Assembly: GCF_013141825.1 (NCBI RefSeq) | Contig: NZ_RZNH01000041.1 | Location: forward strand, 1-49,501 | Direction: 5' to 3' | DNA length: 49,501 nt | From: Marinifilum caeruleilacunae | GTDB lineage: Bacteria; Bacteroidota; Bacteroidia; Bacteroidales; Marinifilaceae | Part shown: in pieces, positions 40,589-49,335 of the stretch | Layout: the number at the start of each line of letters is the position of its first letter | How positions within the stretch are numbered: the stretch's first letter is position 1 | Position numbers and translations under genes: made by a program | Notes under the pieces: model-generated | The model's input: the letters and a program-made list of their open reading frames with translations, nothing else | Told to the model about the DNA's origin: nothing | Database searches by the model: none

Positions 40589-42772
40589 ATGAAGAAGTTA
40601 TTTTTTTTATTCCATATTCTGATGGTTGTTTCGTCTCCATCCTTTGCTCAGAAAGTTAATTTTGAGTGGTTTAATACTAGCCTTACAATAGAAGATCGGA
40701 TTGAAGCTTTGATAGAAGCTATGACAATTGAAGAAAAAGTGTCACAATTGACAGATCACAGTGTGGCTATTCCTCGTTTAGACATTCCTGAATATAATTG
40801 GTGGAACGAATGCTTGCATGGAGTGGCTCGTAATGGACGTGCAACTGTTTTTCCTCAAGCTATTGGGTTGGCTGCAACTTTCGATACAGAATTAATTGAA
40901 GAGGTCGCATCAGCAATATCGGATGAGGCTCGTGCTAAATATAATATCGCAGTTAAAAATGATAATCGTTCGAGATATGCAGGATTAACGTTTTGGACTC
41001 CTAATGTTAATATTTTTAGAGATCCTCGCTGGGGAAGAGGACAGGAAACATATGGTGAAGACCCTTACCTGACTTCTCAAATCGGGATTGCCTTTGTGAA
41101 GGGGCTGCAGGGAAACCATCCAAAATATTTAAAAACAGCAGCATGTGCAAAACATTATGCAGTTCATTCTGGTCCTGAGGCTTTGCGACATGAGTTTGAT
41201 GCGATTGTTACACCTAGAGATTTACACGAAACCTATTTGCCGGCTTTTGAGGCACTGGTTCGGGAAGCTAATGTTGAAATAGTGATGGGGGCTTACAACA
41301 GGGTATTGGGGGAACCTGCCTGCGGAAGTCCGTTTTTATTACAGGAGATATTGCGTGAAAAATGGGGGTTTAAAGGACATGTTGTTTCTGATTGTGGTGC
41401 AATATCTGATTTTCATCTTTTCCATCATGTTACAAACACACCCGAAGAGTCGGCGGCTTTAGCTATTAACAGTGGTGTTGACTTAAATTGTGGAAGTACA
41501 TACCCTCACTTGGTTAAAGCGGTTAAACAAGGATTGGTAACAGAAGAAACGATTGACCAAAGGCTAAAAACATTATTAAGAACCCGTTTTAAATTAGGTT
41601 TATTTGATCCTTCTGAAGATAATCCTTATAATGCCATAAGTGAGGATGTGTTATGTAGTGATAAGCATTCAGCATTGGCATTAGAGGCTGCTCAGAAATC
41701 GCTGGTTTTGTTGACCAATAAAAATAAGGTGTTACCATTGTCACCCGAGATTAGAAATCTTTACGTAACCGGTCCGCATGCTAATAATAGTGATGTGTTA
41801 TTAGGGAATTATTATGGAATGAGTAATCGCCTGGTTAATATATTAGAAGGAATTACTTCAGCAGTAAGTGCTGGAACAACTATCAACTATAAACCAGGAT
41901 GTCTGCCATATCGTAAAAATGTTAATCCAATTGACTGGGCAACACAGGAAGCACAAGCAGCTGATGCTATTATAGCTGTATTGGGTATAAGTGGAGCCAT
42001 TGAAGGGGAAGAAGGAGAGTCTATTGCCTCAGAATCTAAAGGTGATCGTTTAAGTCCGTATTTGCCAGATAATCAATTGGAATTTCTGAAAAAACTTAGA
42101 AAAAACAATGATAAGCCTATTGTTGTGCTACTGACAGGAGGCAGTCCCATGATTATTCCTGAAGTGGTAGAGTTGGCCGATGCAATTTTATGGGCATGGT
42201 ATCCGGGGCAGGAAGGAGGTTCTGCTATAGCAGACATTATTTTTGGGAAAGTATCTCCCTCAGGCCGTTTACCACTTACTTTTCTGGCTTCAGAAGATCA
42301 GCTTCCTCCATATGAGGATTATAGTATGAAGAACCGTACTTATAAATATATGAATTACAATCCGCTATTTCCGTTTGGATATGGGCTGAATTATACAAAG
42401 TTTGACATAAAAAATGTAGAATTAAGTGCTGTGAATATTAAGAAAGGAATGGATATCTCCTTGACTTGTGAGGTTTCTAATATTGGTGATATGAAGGGAG
42501 AAGAGGTGGTTCAAATGTATTTAGAGCAGCCGGGAGCGGGAGAAACTGCACCGTTTAAAAAACTGGTAGGTTTTAAAAGAGTAACGCTGGAAGTTGGAGA
42601 AAAATCTCAAATAGATATCGTTATTTCATCAAAAAGTATGATGCAGTTTGATGAAAAAGGGAAAGGATTAATAAAAAAAGGAGAGTATAAGTTGTATATA
42701 GGTAATTGTTCACCGACAAACTGCGATTTAGATATTTCTAAACCGTTAGAAGTTACTTATAAGGTAAAGTAA
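40589..42772 (+). CDS. GH3 glycoside hydrolase, xylosidase-type clade
   Basis: A 727-residue GH3 enzyme with a signal peptide (about 1-20, SFAQ). The EYNWWNECLHGVAR segment (about 69-82) marks the beta-xylosidase/arabinofuranosidase-like clade, distinct from the BglX-type GH3 at 8045. Catalytic features: CAKHYAVHSGPE, nucleophile Asp268 (VVSDCGAISD), the alpha/beta sandwich with AVLGISGAIEGEEGES, and a fibronectin-like end (about 610-725). It cleaves terminal sugars from the imported oligosaccharide; within this clade beta-xyloside, beta-glucoside and other specificities occur, so I do not name one. Last gene of the PUL. Confidence 0.9.
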   Translation: MKKLFFLFHILMVVSSPSFAQKVNFEWFNTSLTIEDRIEALIEAMTIEEKVSQLTDHSVAIPRLDIPEYNWWNECLHGVARNGRATVFPQAIGLAATFDTELIEEVASAISDEARAKYNIAVKNDNRSRYAGLTFWTPNVNIFRDPRWGRGQETYGEDPYLTSQIGIAFVKGLQGNHPKYLKTAACAKHYAVHSGPEALRHEFDAIVTPRDLHETYLPAFEALVREANVEIVMGAYNRVLGEPACGSPFLLQEILREKWGFKGHVVSDCGAISDFHLFHHVTNTPEESAALAINSGVDLNCGSTYPHLVKAVKQGLVTEETIDQRLKTLLRTRFKLGLFDPSEDNPYNAISEDVLCSDKHSALALEAAQKSLVLLTNKNKVLPLSPEIRNLYVTGPHANNSDVLLGNYYGMSNRLVNILEGITSAVSAGTTINYKPGCLPYRKNVNPIDWATQEAQAADAIIAVLGISGAIEGEEGESIASESKGDRLSPYLPDNQLEFLKKLRKNNDKPIVVLLTGGSPMIIPEVVELADAILWAWYPGQEGGSAIADIIFGKVSPSGRLPLTFLASEDQLPPYEDYSMKNRTYKYMNYNPLFPFGYGLNYTKFDIKNVELSAVNIKKGMDISLTCEVSNIGDMKGEEVVQMYLEQPGAGETAPFKKLVGFKRVTLEVGEKSQIDIVISSKSMMQFDEKGKGLIKKGEYKLYIGNCSPTNCDLDISKPLEVTYKVK

Positions 42773-43280
42773 TGTTTTTTAATAGGCATGTTTTGACCAT
42801 GTAGGTCTAATTAGTCAAGTTCATAAACAAGAGTAAAATTGAATTGCTTAATGTCTTTTGACTTTTAAAAACTGCTTTATTAGCTCTTTAAACTAATAAT
42901 CAGAAATACTGTCCTAAGAATTGTCGTAGATATAAAGTCGTTAAATGACTTCATCCTGAGTTACTAGGAAAGAAATACTAACGCTAGTACAATCCGTGAA
43001 ATAATTATAACGGGAATTAAAATACAAGAGCCACAATTAAATAGTTGTGACTCTTTGTTATATTGTGAGGGTTTGTAAATCGGTAAATTTTAATATGGAA
43101 AGAAGCACTAACAAAGTTTCTAAGCAAATTAACTTGTTTCTGAACCTGATTAGGTAAATATTACTTCATGTAGAATTAGGCAAGGAAATTAATGGTATGG
43201 TTTGCAATTGCATTAATACTTGAGTTATGTGTCGTTACCTTCATTGAACCTAAGCTGATCGAATCAAAACGACCAAAAAA
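42773..43280. other. PUL downstream region without a gene
   Basis: About 500 bases of AT-rich sequence with no intact reading frame of useful length. It contains one terminator-like hairpin (43026-43055) and otherwise nothing I can name. Confidence 0.5.
43026..43055 (+). terminator. terminator-like hairpin downstream of the PUL
   Basis: AAGAGCCACAA and TTGTGACTCTT pair with one mismatch around an 8-base loop, followed by TGTTATATTG. It is about 250 bases after the last PUL gene, so it may be the operon terminator. Confidence 0.45.
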
Positions 43281-43370
43281 AGATAGTTGTGTCAATTTAT
43301 TGAATTTAAGCAAATTGATTGTTGCCACAACGAATTAAATTACTCACTTTAAAAGTGACACAAACTATCT
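43281..43370. repeat. 90-bp inverted-repeat element (MITE or collapsed insertion sequence)
   Basis: The ends AGATAGTTGTGTCA (43281-43294) and TGACACAAACTATCT (43356-43370) are inverted copies differing by one inserted A. About 60 AT-rich bases lie between them. The size and ends suit a miniature element derived from an insertion sequence. No target duplication is evident by eye. Confidence 0.5.
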
Positions 43371-43479
43371 CTTATAGGCAACAAGATAACAAAAATCAGA
43401 GTTTTTAAGGAAAAGATTACTTCTTGTAAAGGTTGGACTATGATGCTTCGTTACATTGAGAATGTTGTGCTTTATACTG

Positions 43480-43980
43480 TTATATCAAACCAACATACGC
43501 CAAATTTACCAGGTTGGTTGAATGACCATCGGAACACATCCCATTTCAGTTTTGAGCCTGGTTGGCCCAATGCAACCAGGTGTTGTGTTCGATCATTTCA
43601 TTTTTATACACCGCTGCGGACATGTGATGCCACACACTAACTTTCGAGTTCTAGGTCAGAGGTAGGCATCGTAATCTACCCTATCGAATTCAACCAAATA
43701 CTGCTACAGGGATAATTTCCAAACACATATTTGATTTCAAACTCCTGCATGCTTCTATCTTCGCCATAGGTAAAAGCATAGAATCGATTTTCTTTTTTAT
43801 AGAGCTTATGATTCATGCCATTGTACTCAATGGTTTTGTTGGTGAAACCCCAAAAATCGCAGAATCATTGGCATGATCCATGGCTTTATCGTGATCGGAA
43901 TCCACCCAATCATTGAATACATTTAAGTGACACTCTATGCAGGTTTCATGTCCACATAAGTGGCTTTGCGCGATATGCTT
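43480..43980 (-). pseudogene. remnant of a multihaem c-type cytochrome (TPR-cytochrome family)
   Basis: Minus-strand fragments in shifting frames read GHETCIECH (a CxxCH haem site), then FNDWVDSDHDKAMDHANDS, then after shifts NTWLHWANQAQN, stop, NGMCSDGHSTNL. In the intact family the last block reads NWNGMCAECHSTNL, so the stop replaces Trp and one haem Cys is lost. Members are periplasmic electron carriers with a tetratricopeptide region. The gene has several frameshifts and no start. The 66-codon frame on the other strand at 43440-43640 is a shadow. Confidence 0.65.
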
Positions 43981-44362
43981 TGATCTAAACCATAAGTTTT
44001 ATAAAGAAGGACTAATAAAAATTACCATTCCGATCCAAAATAAATTGAGGCCATATTGTCCAATAATTGCTTCAGAAGAGCCAAGATAATTCACTTTTAA
44101 TGTTTCAGGGTTAATTTTATAGGCAATGCCTGTTGCCAAAACAACAATATCTCATGTTAACACATCTTTCATGGTCATGATACCTTCAAAAATATGCACC
44201 AATTCCCATATGATCTAAAGCACTATTGCAATCTTAAAAAACTTGAAATTTACATTTTTGTAAATCAAAAAGATTGATATCTAACAACCAGTTAAAATGA
44301 TCACTTTTGATAAAAAACAGAAATCAACTACATTACCTTAAAGCTCATTAAAACTGTTTAAG
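43981..44362 (-). other. decayed sequence upstream of the cytochrome remnant
   Basis: A minus-strand hydrophobic stretch (YLGSSEAIIGQYGLNLFWIG near 44045-44105) suggests part of a lost membrane protein or the membrane anchor of the cytochrome gene. No complete frame or recognisable motif remains. Confidence 0.35.
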
Positions 44363-44728
44363 TTAAGCAATAACTGAATCAGTTTTTTTCATTGTGAAAT
44401 AGGATGCTGCTAAAAGAAGTATCGCAACAATGGCTCCTCCAAATTCACCATCGCCAATCATAAAATGTGCTAAAAATGCCAGTACAAAATTGAAGAAGAA
44501 ACCTGCATAAGCCCACTCTTTAATGACTTTGTTTTTACAAAACCAAATGGCCAACAAACCAAATATTTTGGCTATGGCTAAGGGATATATGATATAAGAA
44601 GGATAACCATAAAGTTCAAATCCTTTTACCATTTCTGAATGCTCAGTAAAATACAAAACTACCGACATAAGCATCATTGTAGTTAACAATCCTGTACTAA
44701 TCCAATTGATGATTTTAAATTTTTTCAT
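44363..44728 (-). CDS. DoxX-like membrane protein
   Basis: A 121-residue protein with four predicted membrane segments (about 8-28, 45-63, 70-88 and 94-113) and the DoxX-like pattern YGYPSYIIYPLAIAKIFGLL followed by KEWAYAGFFFN. These small inner-membrane proteins are widespread; their role is poorly defined, with proposed links to redox or quinone functions. It stands alone on the minus strand, between the cytochrome debris and a LacI remnant. Complete. Confidence 0.82.
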   Translation of the reverse strand: MKKFKIINWISTGLLTTMMLMSVVLYFTEHSEMVKGFELYGYPSYIIYPLAIAKIFGLLAIWFCKNKVIKEWAYAGFFFNFVLAFLAHFMIGDGEFGGAIVAILLLAASYFTMKKTDSVIA

Positions 44729-44974
44729 TGATTTGCTTTTTATTAATAATAAGTTCTAGTCTAATATCACTAGCTTTTAATTTTCTTAAATACAAAGAAA
44801 GAATGGTTCTAAATAAAAAAGGTTGAACTAGTTCAAGAAAAGAATGAATTAATTTTTTTAACGATTCAACTTCAATTCTAAATAAATCAAGATATCAATT
44901 GATGTCTGGATCTAGTTATGGATAATAAGGCCTGTTATAAAAAACTTCAATTATTTGCTTGCTGATAATAAAAA

Positions 44975-45115
44975 GCATCTGTTTAATTCTTGCGCTGCAG
45001 CCTTAACTCTATAAAGTAAATTTTTCCTAATTCTATATTGTTCTGCTTTGCCACTAAAAACTCTTGCTATGGTCTAATAGAGAGTTTTCTCATTTTAGCA
45101 ATAGCATTAACACTT
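44975..45115 (-). pseudogene. remnant of a LacI-family regulator N-terminus
   Basis: On the minus strand VNAIAKMRKLSI, then after a frameshift TIARVFSGKAEQYRIR and VKAAAQELN, align with the HTH of the intact LacI regulator at 47879-48892 (IKDIAEKTGLSTTTVSRV, TGKAKQYRIG, VAKELN). Only the DNA-binding part is left. Confidence 0.65.
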
Positions 45116-45233
45116 GTTATCTGTATAAGTAAATCATTGGAATTAACCTTTGTCCAGATATGGCTATTTTTTGCCTAAGATGACAATACTTTCATTTATT
45201 GATTATTTATGAGGGTTGATGGGATTTTTAGTA

Positions 45234-45247
45234 TCTGATATATCAGA
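45234..45247. promoter_or_regulatory. 14-bp perfect palindrome
   Basis: TCTGATATATCAGA equals its reverse complement. It is about 300 bases upstream of the transaldolase gene and about 120 bases from the LacI remnant, so it might be an operator. AT-rich palindromes also occur by chance. Confidence 0.25.
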
Positions 45248-45549
45248 AAGTTGTAAAAAAAGAACAAACGATTGTGCAATAGGTGAATTTTTTATAGGTT
45301 TATACCAAAATATTAGATAAATCAATAAAATAAATCTACTATGAAATAAAGTCAACATCAAGGAAGTACATATTAATTATATATGTTGATTGATCTAATT
45401 GCTTTGACATTATACATGATTAAGGAAAGGAGGATTATAAATAAAGAAAAACTATCATTTTAAATAACATATTTAATTGTAGAATGCTCAACTAAGTATT
45501 CAAATTGAAAAGTTAAACTTTAAGATCAAACATTTATAAAATAAGAATT

Positions 45550-46206
45550 ATGAAATTTTTTTTAGATACAGCAAATTTAAATCAAATTAAAGAGGCGAAT
45601 AGTTTAGGTATTTTAGATGGGGTAACTACAAACCCTTCTATTATGGCTAAAGAAGGAATAAAAGGTGAAGATAAAATTAATCAGCATTACATTGATATTT
45701 GTGAAATAGTTGATGGAGATGTAAGTGCTGAGGTAATCGCGACTGATTATGATGGTATGATTAATGAAGGTGAACACTTGGCTAAACTTCATCCTCAAAT
45801 CGTGGTTAAAGTTCCTTGTACTGAAAATGGTATTAAAGCTATAAAATATCTAGCAGGGAAAGGCATAAGAACCAATTGCACATTGATTTTCACCGTTGGA
45901 CAAGCATTGTTGGCTGCTAAAGCTGGAGCTGCATATGTATCTCCATTTATTGGACGCCTAGATGATATATCAAGTGATGGAAATGTTTTAATAAATCAAA
46001 TTATTAAGATTTTTGGTTATTATCAATTTGAGACAAGTGTGCTTGCAGCTTCTATTCGCCATACTATGCATATTATCCAATGTCTGGATGCAGGAGCTGA
46101 TGTCGCAACATGTCCATTGAGTGCGATTAAGGGGTTGTTAAATCATCCCTTAACGGATAAAGGTTTAGAAGTTTTTCTAGCTGATTACGAAAAGGTGAGT
46201 TTCTAA
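45550..46206 (+). CDS. transaldolase, TalC/MipB (fructose-6-phosphate aldolase-like) type
   Basis: A 218-residue class I aldolase of the small transaldolase group, cytoplasmic. The Schiff-base Lys is Lys87 in VVKVPCT; other motifs are FLDTANL, GVTTNPS and NCTLIFTVGQALLAA. The residue aligned with Tyr131 of fructose-6-phosphate aldolase is Phe133 (SPFIGRLDD), as in true transaldolases, so sedoheptulose-7-phosphate/glyceraldehyde-3-phosphate transfer in the pentose phosphate pathway is favoured. It is complete and of normal length, monocistronic, and followed by a good terminator. It may support metabolism of sugars released by the PUL but is not part of it. Confidence 0.92.
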   Translation: MKFFLDTANLNQIKEANSLGILDGVTTNPSIMAKEGIKGEDKINQHYIDICEIVDGDVSAEVIATDYDGMINEGEHLAKLHPQIVVKVPCTENGIKAIKYLAGKGIRTNCTLIFTVGQALLAAKAGAAYVSPFIGRLDDISSDGNVLINQIIKIFGYYQFETSVLAASIRHTMHIIQCLDAGADVATCPLSAIKGLLNHPLTDKGLEVFLADYEKVSF

Positions 46207-46391
46207 TTGTAAACATATCAAAAGATTAAATGGTGTAAATATTGTTTTTATTAAGAATTGTTTGGTTAGTTATAAAGCATAATATGTTACGAGTATTATT
46301 TAATCTTTTGATTTATCAATTTAAATCATTAATTGTGTTAATTTACTAAGGTAAGGTTTTATTAGGATAGCTTGATTTATTTTGATATTAG

Positions 46392-46422
46392 ATAGGTATG
46401 CCATGATTTTTGGTATACCTAT
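46392..46422. terminator. bidirectional terminator between convergent genes
   Basis: ATAGGTATGCCA and TGGTATACCTAT form a 12-bp stem with one G-U pair and a 7-base loop, flanked by AT-rich sequence. It lies between the transaldolase stop and the stop of the leftward HXXEE gene, so it can serve both. Confidence 0.6.
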
Positions 46423-46458
46423 TATTTAAATGTATTTCTAATGTGAAAGTTTCCTAAA

Positions 46459-47238
46459 TTACTCGACTTGCATCCGAATTTTATTTCTATATAATCCTAA
46501 AGGTATGACTGACCAAATTACCAATCCAATAAAATACACAAATTCAGGAAAAATATTAAACCAATTAGCCATTAATAAGCCAGAGACCATTATCACATGA
46601 GCAAGAAGCGACCATACAATTCCTCCAAAAATCTGCTTTATGTAATGTTTTGATTGTTTTATTAAATATCTGACAAACGTTATGTATATAGGAACAAAAA
46701 TAACTACTGAAGTAAACATTCCAGGATTGTATTCAAATTTGATCACCCCTGCTAAAATATGAACAAATCCATTTACAATAATTATACTTGCCATAGCAAT
46801 TAAAGGGAAAATATGCTTCGGGGCACGCAAAATAGCTAAAACACCTACTAACCAAACCAATGATGTGTTAATTACAAAAATGGCTTCTTTTGTAAGCGGT
46901 TTTATTGCCGAACCAGTTGCACCTAAATTACCAAGAATGAATTTATTATTGAAAACATAAAACGAATAATAATTCCCAAATAAATCTATCCAATGTTCTT
47001 CGTATTGATGAACAATATAGGCTATCAACATTATAATGCTAATAAATCTATAATCTTTGTTAAGATTCTTAAATTCTCCATTCCTGTTTAACGAAAATGC
47101 ACCTATTAGCAGAAATGGTAAAGCGTAGGTTCCAATTTTCATCCAATGGTCAATTAAAAAATCGTACTGTCCCATAGGCAACCACAACATTGCAAAAAGT
47201 AAAATTATACTTCCTAAAATTAATTTTGATCCTTTCAT
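46459..47238 (-). CDS. HXXEE domain-containing membrane protein
   Basis: A 259-residue integral membrane protein with about seven hydrophobic segments. The family signature HQYEEH (His77, Glu80, Glu81, His82) lies at the end of the third segment, with the second conserved region (NGFVHILAGV) around residues 155-164. The HXXEE family is of unknown function; the His/Glu pattern suggests a metal-binding membrane enzyme. It is monocistronic on the minus strand. Complete. Confidence 0.8.
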   Translation of the reverse strand: MKGSKLILGSIILLFAMLWLPMGQYDFLIDHWMKIGTYALPFLLIGAFSLNRNGEFKNLNKDYRFISIIMLIAYIVHQYEEHWIDLFGNYYSFYVFNNKFILGNLGATGSAIKPLTKEAIFVINTSLVWLVGVLAILRAPKHIFPLIAMASIIIVNGFVHILAGVIKFEYNPGMFTSVVIFVPIYITFVRYLIKQSKHYIKQIFGGIVWSLLAHVIMVSGLLMANWFNIFPEFVYFIGLVIWSVIPLGLYRNKIRMQVE

Positions 47239-47365
47239 ATCGAATTTACTTTAGTTTAAAACAACAAAATTATAATATTGATTTTTCAAAAAGACTGATG
47301 TGGGTTAATAATTTTGTCTATTTGAAAGAAATCAACTAAATTCTTCCGATGTAAGACTTAAAAAT

Positions 47366-47621
47366 CCTACAATAGTGGATATGCCGCAAAAGTTGATGTA
47401 TTGAAAGATCTCGAAATTGACTTTGTTTGTGAATGACAGAACGAAAAGAAGTATGTGCAGGTCAAATGTCTTTTAGAAAAATATCATAAGGGAATTTGAT
47501 AATTTCCTAAAAATTGAAGATAGACTTTCCAAAATAGTTGTATCAATGGATAACTGTACGAAGAGGTTTTGAAGGAATAGAGCACTTGTATATCAGAGAT
47601 TTTTTGAAGATCACATTTTAG
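47366..47621 (+). pseudogene. remnant of an ATPase with a DUF4143 C-terminus
   Basis: Three plus-strand pieces in different frames match the end of the AAA_14/DUF4143 family: VDVLKDLEIDFVCE, stop, QNEKKYVQVKCLLEKY; then REFDNFLKIEDRLSKIVVSM; then GFEGIEHLYIRDFLKITF and a stop at 47619-47621. In the family these are the EIDFVxEK.......VQV, EREF and VVSMD...GI.H..I.DFL motifs. The ATPase core is missing. Function of the family is unknown. Confidence 0.65.
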
Positions 47622-47878
47622 GTGTCAAACTAAATGAATTAGTGGTTAGTTTTAAAAACATCTCTCAAAAGAATTTATATTTTGAGAAACAATTTAAAAT
47701 ATCATTTAATTAGCATTTGATCGGATGGAATGAAAAAAAAATATGGGCAAAACTCTGAATGGTGAATCATAGTTTTTTGTTCTTGGTATAGTCTCTTGTT
47801 ATGGGAGTTCAAATGTCTGATAAAATGCTGAAATCGCATTCCTTCAGCACTAAATCTTCAAAGGACATTTTTTAATAG
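47622..47878. other. short AT-rich gap before the LacI gene
   Basis: No gene. A 30-codon plus-strand open stretch (VKLNELVVSFKNISQKNLYF) follows the DUF4143 remnant; it is too short to call and has no recognisable motif. Confidence 0.4.
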
Positions 47879-48892
47879 TTAAATCTTTTTAACAGAGTTC
47901 CGTATTTTTAAGTCTGGCCTTAATGTTACATGATCAGTAATTAATTCCAATTCATTATTTAATTTTGAAAGCAAATATTTTAAGCCAATCTTGCACACGT
48001 GTTCAACCGGTTGAGCGATGCTTGTTATTGGTGTTTCCAAAAAATCAAGATACGGGTGATCGTCAAAAGTAATTACTGAAATATCGTCTGGCACTTTTAT
48101 ATTTTCCTCCTTTAAAGCTTTTAGACATCCCATAGTAATTGTGTTGCTTAATGCAAAAATAGCAGTTGGACGTTCTTTCCAGCGTAATAAAAGTTTAGTT
48201 TCCTGATAGCCGTTCTGTACACTAAAATCATCGCCAATTACATGAATGTTTGTGTTGCCAACTTCTTGCATTGCTTGTTTAAAACCCTTAATTCTCATTT
48301 TGTTGGGAGTTGATGATTTAACTCCTTGAATACATGCAATTGAAGTGTGGCCATGCTCTATCAAATATTTTGTTGCAGTAATTGCACCATAATAATTATC
48401 TGTAGAAACAAAAGGAAGATTACTATTCTCAAAATAACGATCTAACAAAATCAAGGGTAACCCCTGGCTGTATAATTTCTCAATATGTTCAAAATTTTCA
48501 CCACAAGGAATTATAATAAATCCCTCTACATTCCGAGAGATAAGCTGTTGTATTTCAAGCATTTCAGCTTTAGTGTCTTCGTTGGTGTCAGAAATGATCA
48601 GAGTGTAACCAAGCTTTCTTACTTCGCGATTGAGTAAACTGGCAATATTCGCAAAAAAAGGATTACCTAAAGAGGGGACAATAAGACTTATGGTATTGCT
48701 TTTTCCAGACCTCAGGTTTGCAGCAAAATGGTTGGGAATGTAATTTAGTTCTTTTGCAACTTCTTGGATTATTTTTTGCGATTTTTTTCCTATTCTATAT
48801 TGTTTTGCTTTACCTGTCAAGACTCTAGAAACTGTAGTAGTTGATAAACCAGTCTTTTCCGCAATATCTTTAATTTTTATTTTAGCACTCAT
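47879..48892 (-). CDS. LacI-family transcriptional regulator
   Basis: A 337-residue repressor of the LacI/GalR family. The N-terminal HTH (about 5-28, IKDIAEKTGLSTTTVSRVLT) and hinge helix (NHFAANLRSGKSNTI) are followed by a periplasmic-binding-protein-like sensor domain (about 65-333). It would bind an operator and respond to a sugar or sugar phosphate. It is alone on the minus strand and divergent from sugar-transporter debris at the right edge, so it may once have controlled that transporter, which is an inference from position. The target is unknown; a link to the PUL is not indicated. Confidence 0.93.
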   Translation of the reverse strand: MSAKIKIKDIAEKTGLSTTTVSRVLTGKAKQYRIGKKSQKIIQEVAKELNYIPNHFAANLRSGKSNTISLIVPSLGNPFFANIASLLNREVRKLGYTLIISDTNEDTKAEMLEIQQLISRNVEGFIIIPCGENFEHIEKLYSQGLPLILLDRYFENSNLPFVSTDNYYGAITATKYLIEHGHTSIACIQGVKSSTPNKMRIKGFKQAMQEVGNTNIHVIGDDFSVQNGYQETKLLLRWKERPTAIFALSNTITMGCLKALKEENIKVPDDISVITFDDHPYLDFLETPITSIAQPVEHVCKIGLKYLLSKLNNELELITDHVTLRPDLKIRNSVKKI

Positions 48893-48918
48893 GAAAATAT
48901 CTTGAATTAACGTTTGTA

Positions 48919-48926
48919 CAAATTTA
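48919..48926 (-). promoter_or_regulatory. candidate -7 promoter box (TAAATTTG) of the LacI gene
   Basis: Read on the minus strand, TAAATTTG fits TAnnTTTG, 27 bases before the start codon. No TTG is seen at the expected -33 position. Confidence 0.4.
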
Positions 48927-48929
48927 ATA

Positions 48930-49335
48930 GAAACATTTGATATACACTAATTCTTCTTAGTTGTGTTATTATAATCTAATGCCATAAGTCATTAAAAATA
49001 AAGGCAATAGTTTTAAGTTGAAAATATTTCAAAGAAATATTAAAAACACTGGCTTAAGCGATGGTGCTGTATATGTTTATTTATTTGCCTTCTTCAGGTG
49101 AATCTAATCTAAATTAGAAAATATGAATGAAAATTAAAAACGAAACATTACGTCAACAAAGGTTTTCCCAAATTCGATAGATAGAATTTTGCGAAAAACA
49201 TCAAGCGCAATAAGTTCGATGTTTATCATTGTCTTTGTTGTTTTTAATTTCTGTTTTTATGGGCAGCAAAGCTTTCAAAATTTTGCTGATAGAGCCATTT
49301 TGAATGTCTGCTTTATTGGAATGGAATCATAATAG
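48930..49335. other. intergenic/decayed region left of the transporter remnant
   Basis: About 400 bases with no intact gene. A plus-strand stretch near 49195-49330 encodes a hydrophobic segment (MFIIVFVVFNFCFYGQQ) and ends in tandem TAA TAG just before the transporter remnant. No family is recognised. Confidence 0.4.

Larger units (their letters stand above)
44729..45549. other. intergenic region with a LacI remnant and a palindrome
   Basis: About 820 bases with no intact gene. It holds the LacI-type N-terminal remnant (44975-45115) and a 14-bp palindrome (45234-45247). The rest is AT-rich, and the promoter of the transaldolase gene must lie in its right part, but no clear TAnnTTTG box is seen. 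Confidence 0.5.

Noticed and set aside
43440-43640. A 66-codon plus-strand frame
   Set aside because: It lies opposite the cytochrome remnant, whose conserved blocks are read on the minus strand.
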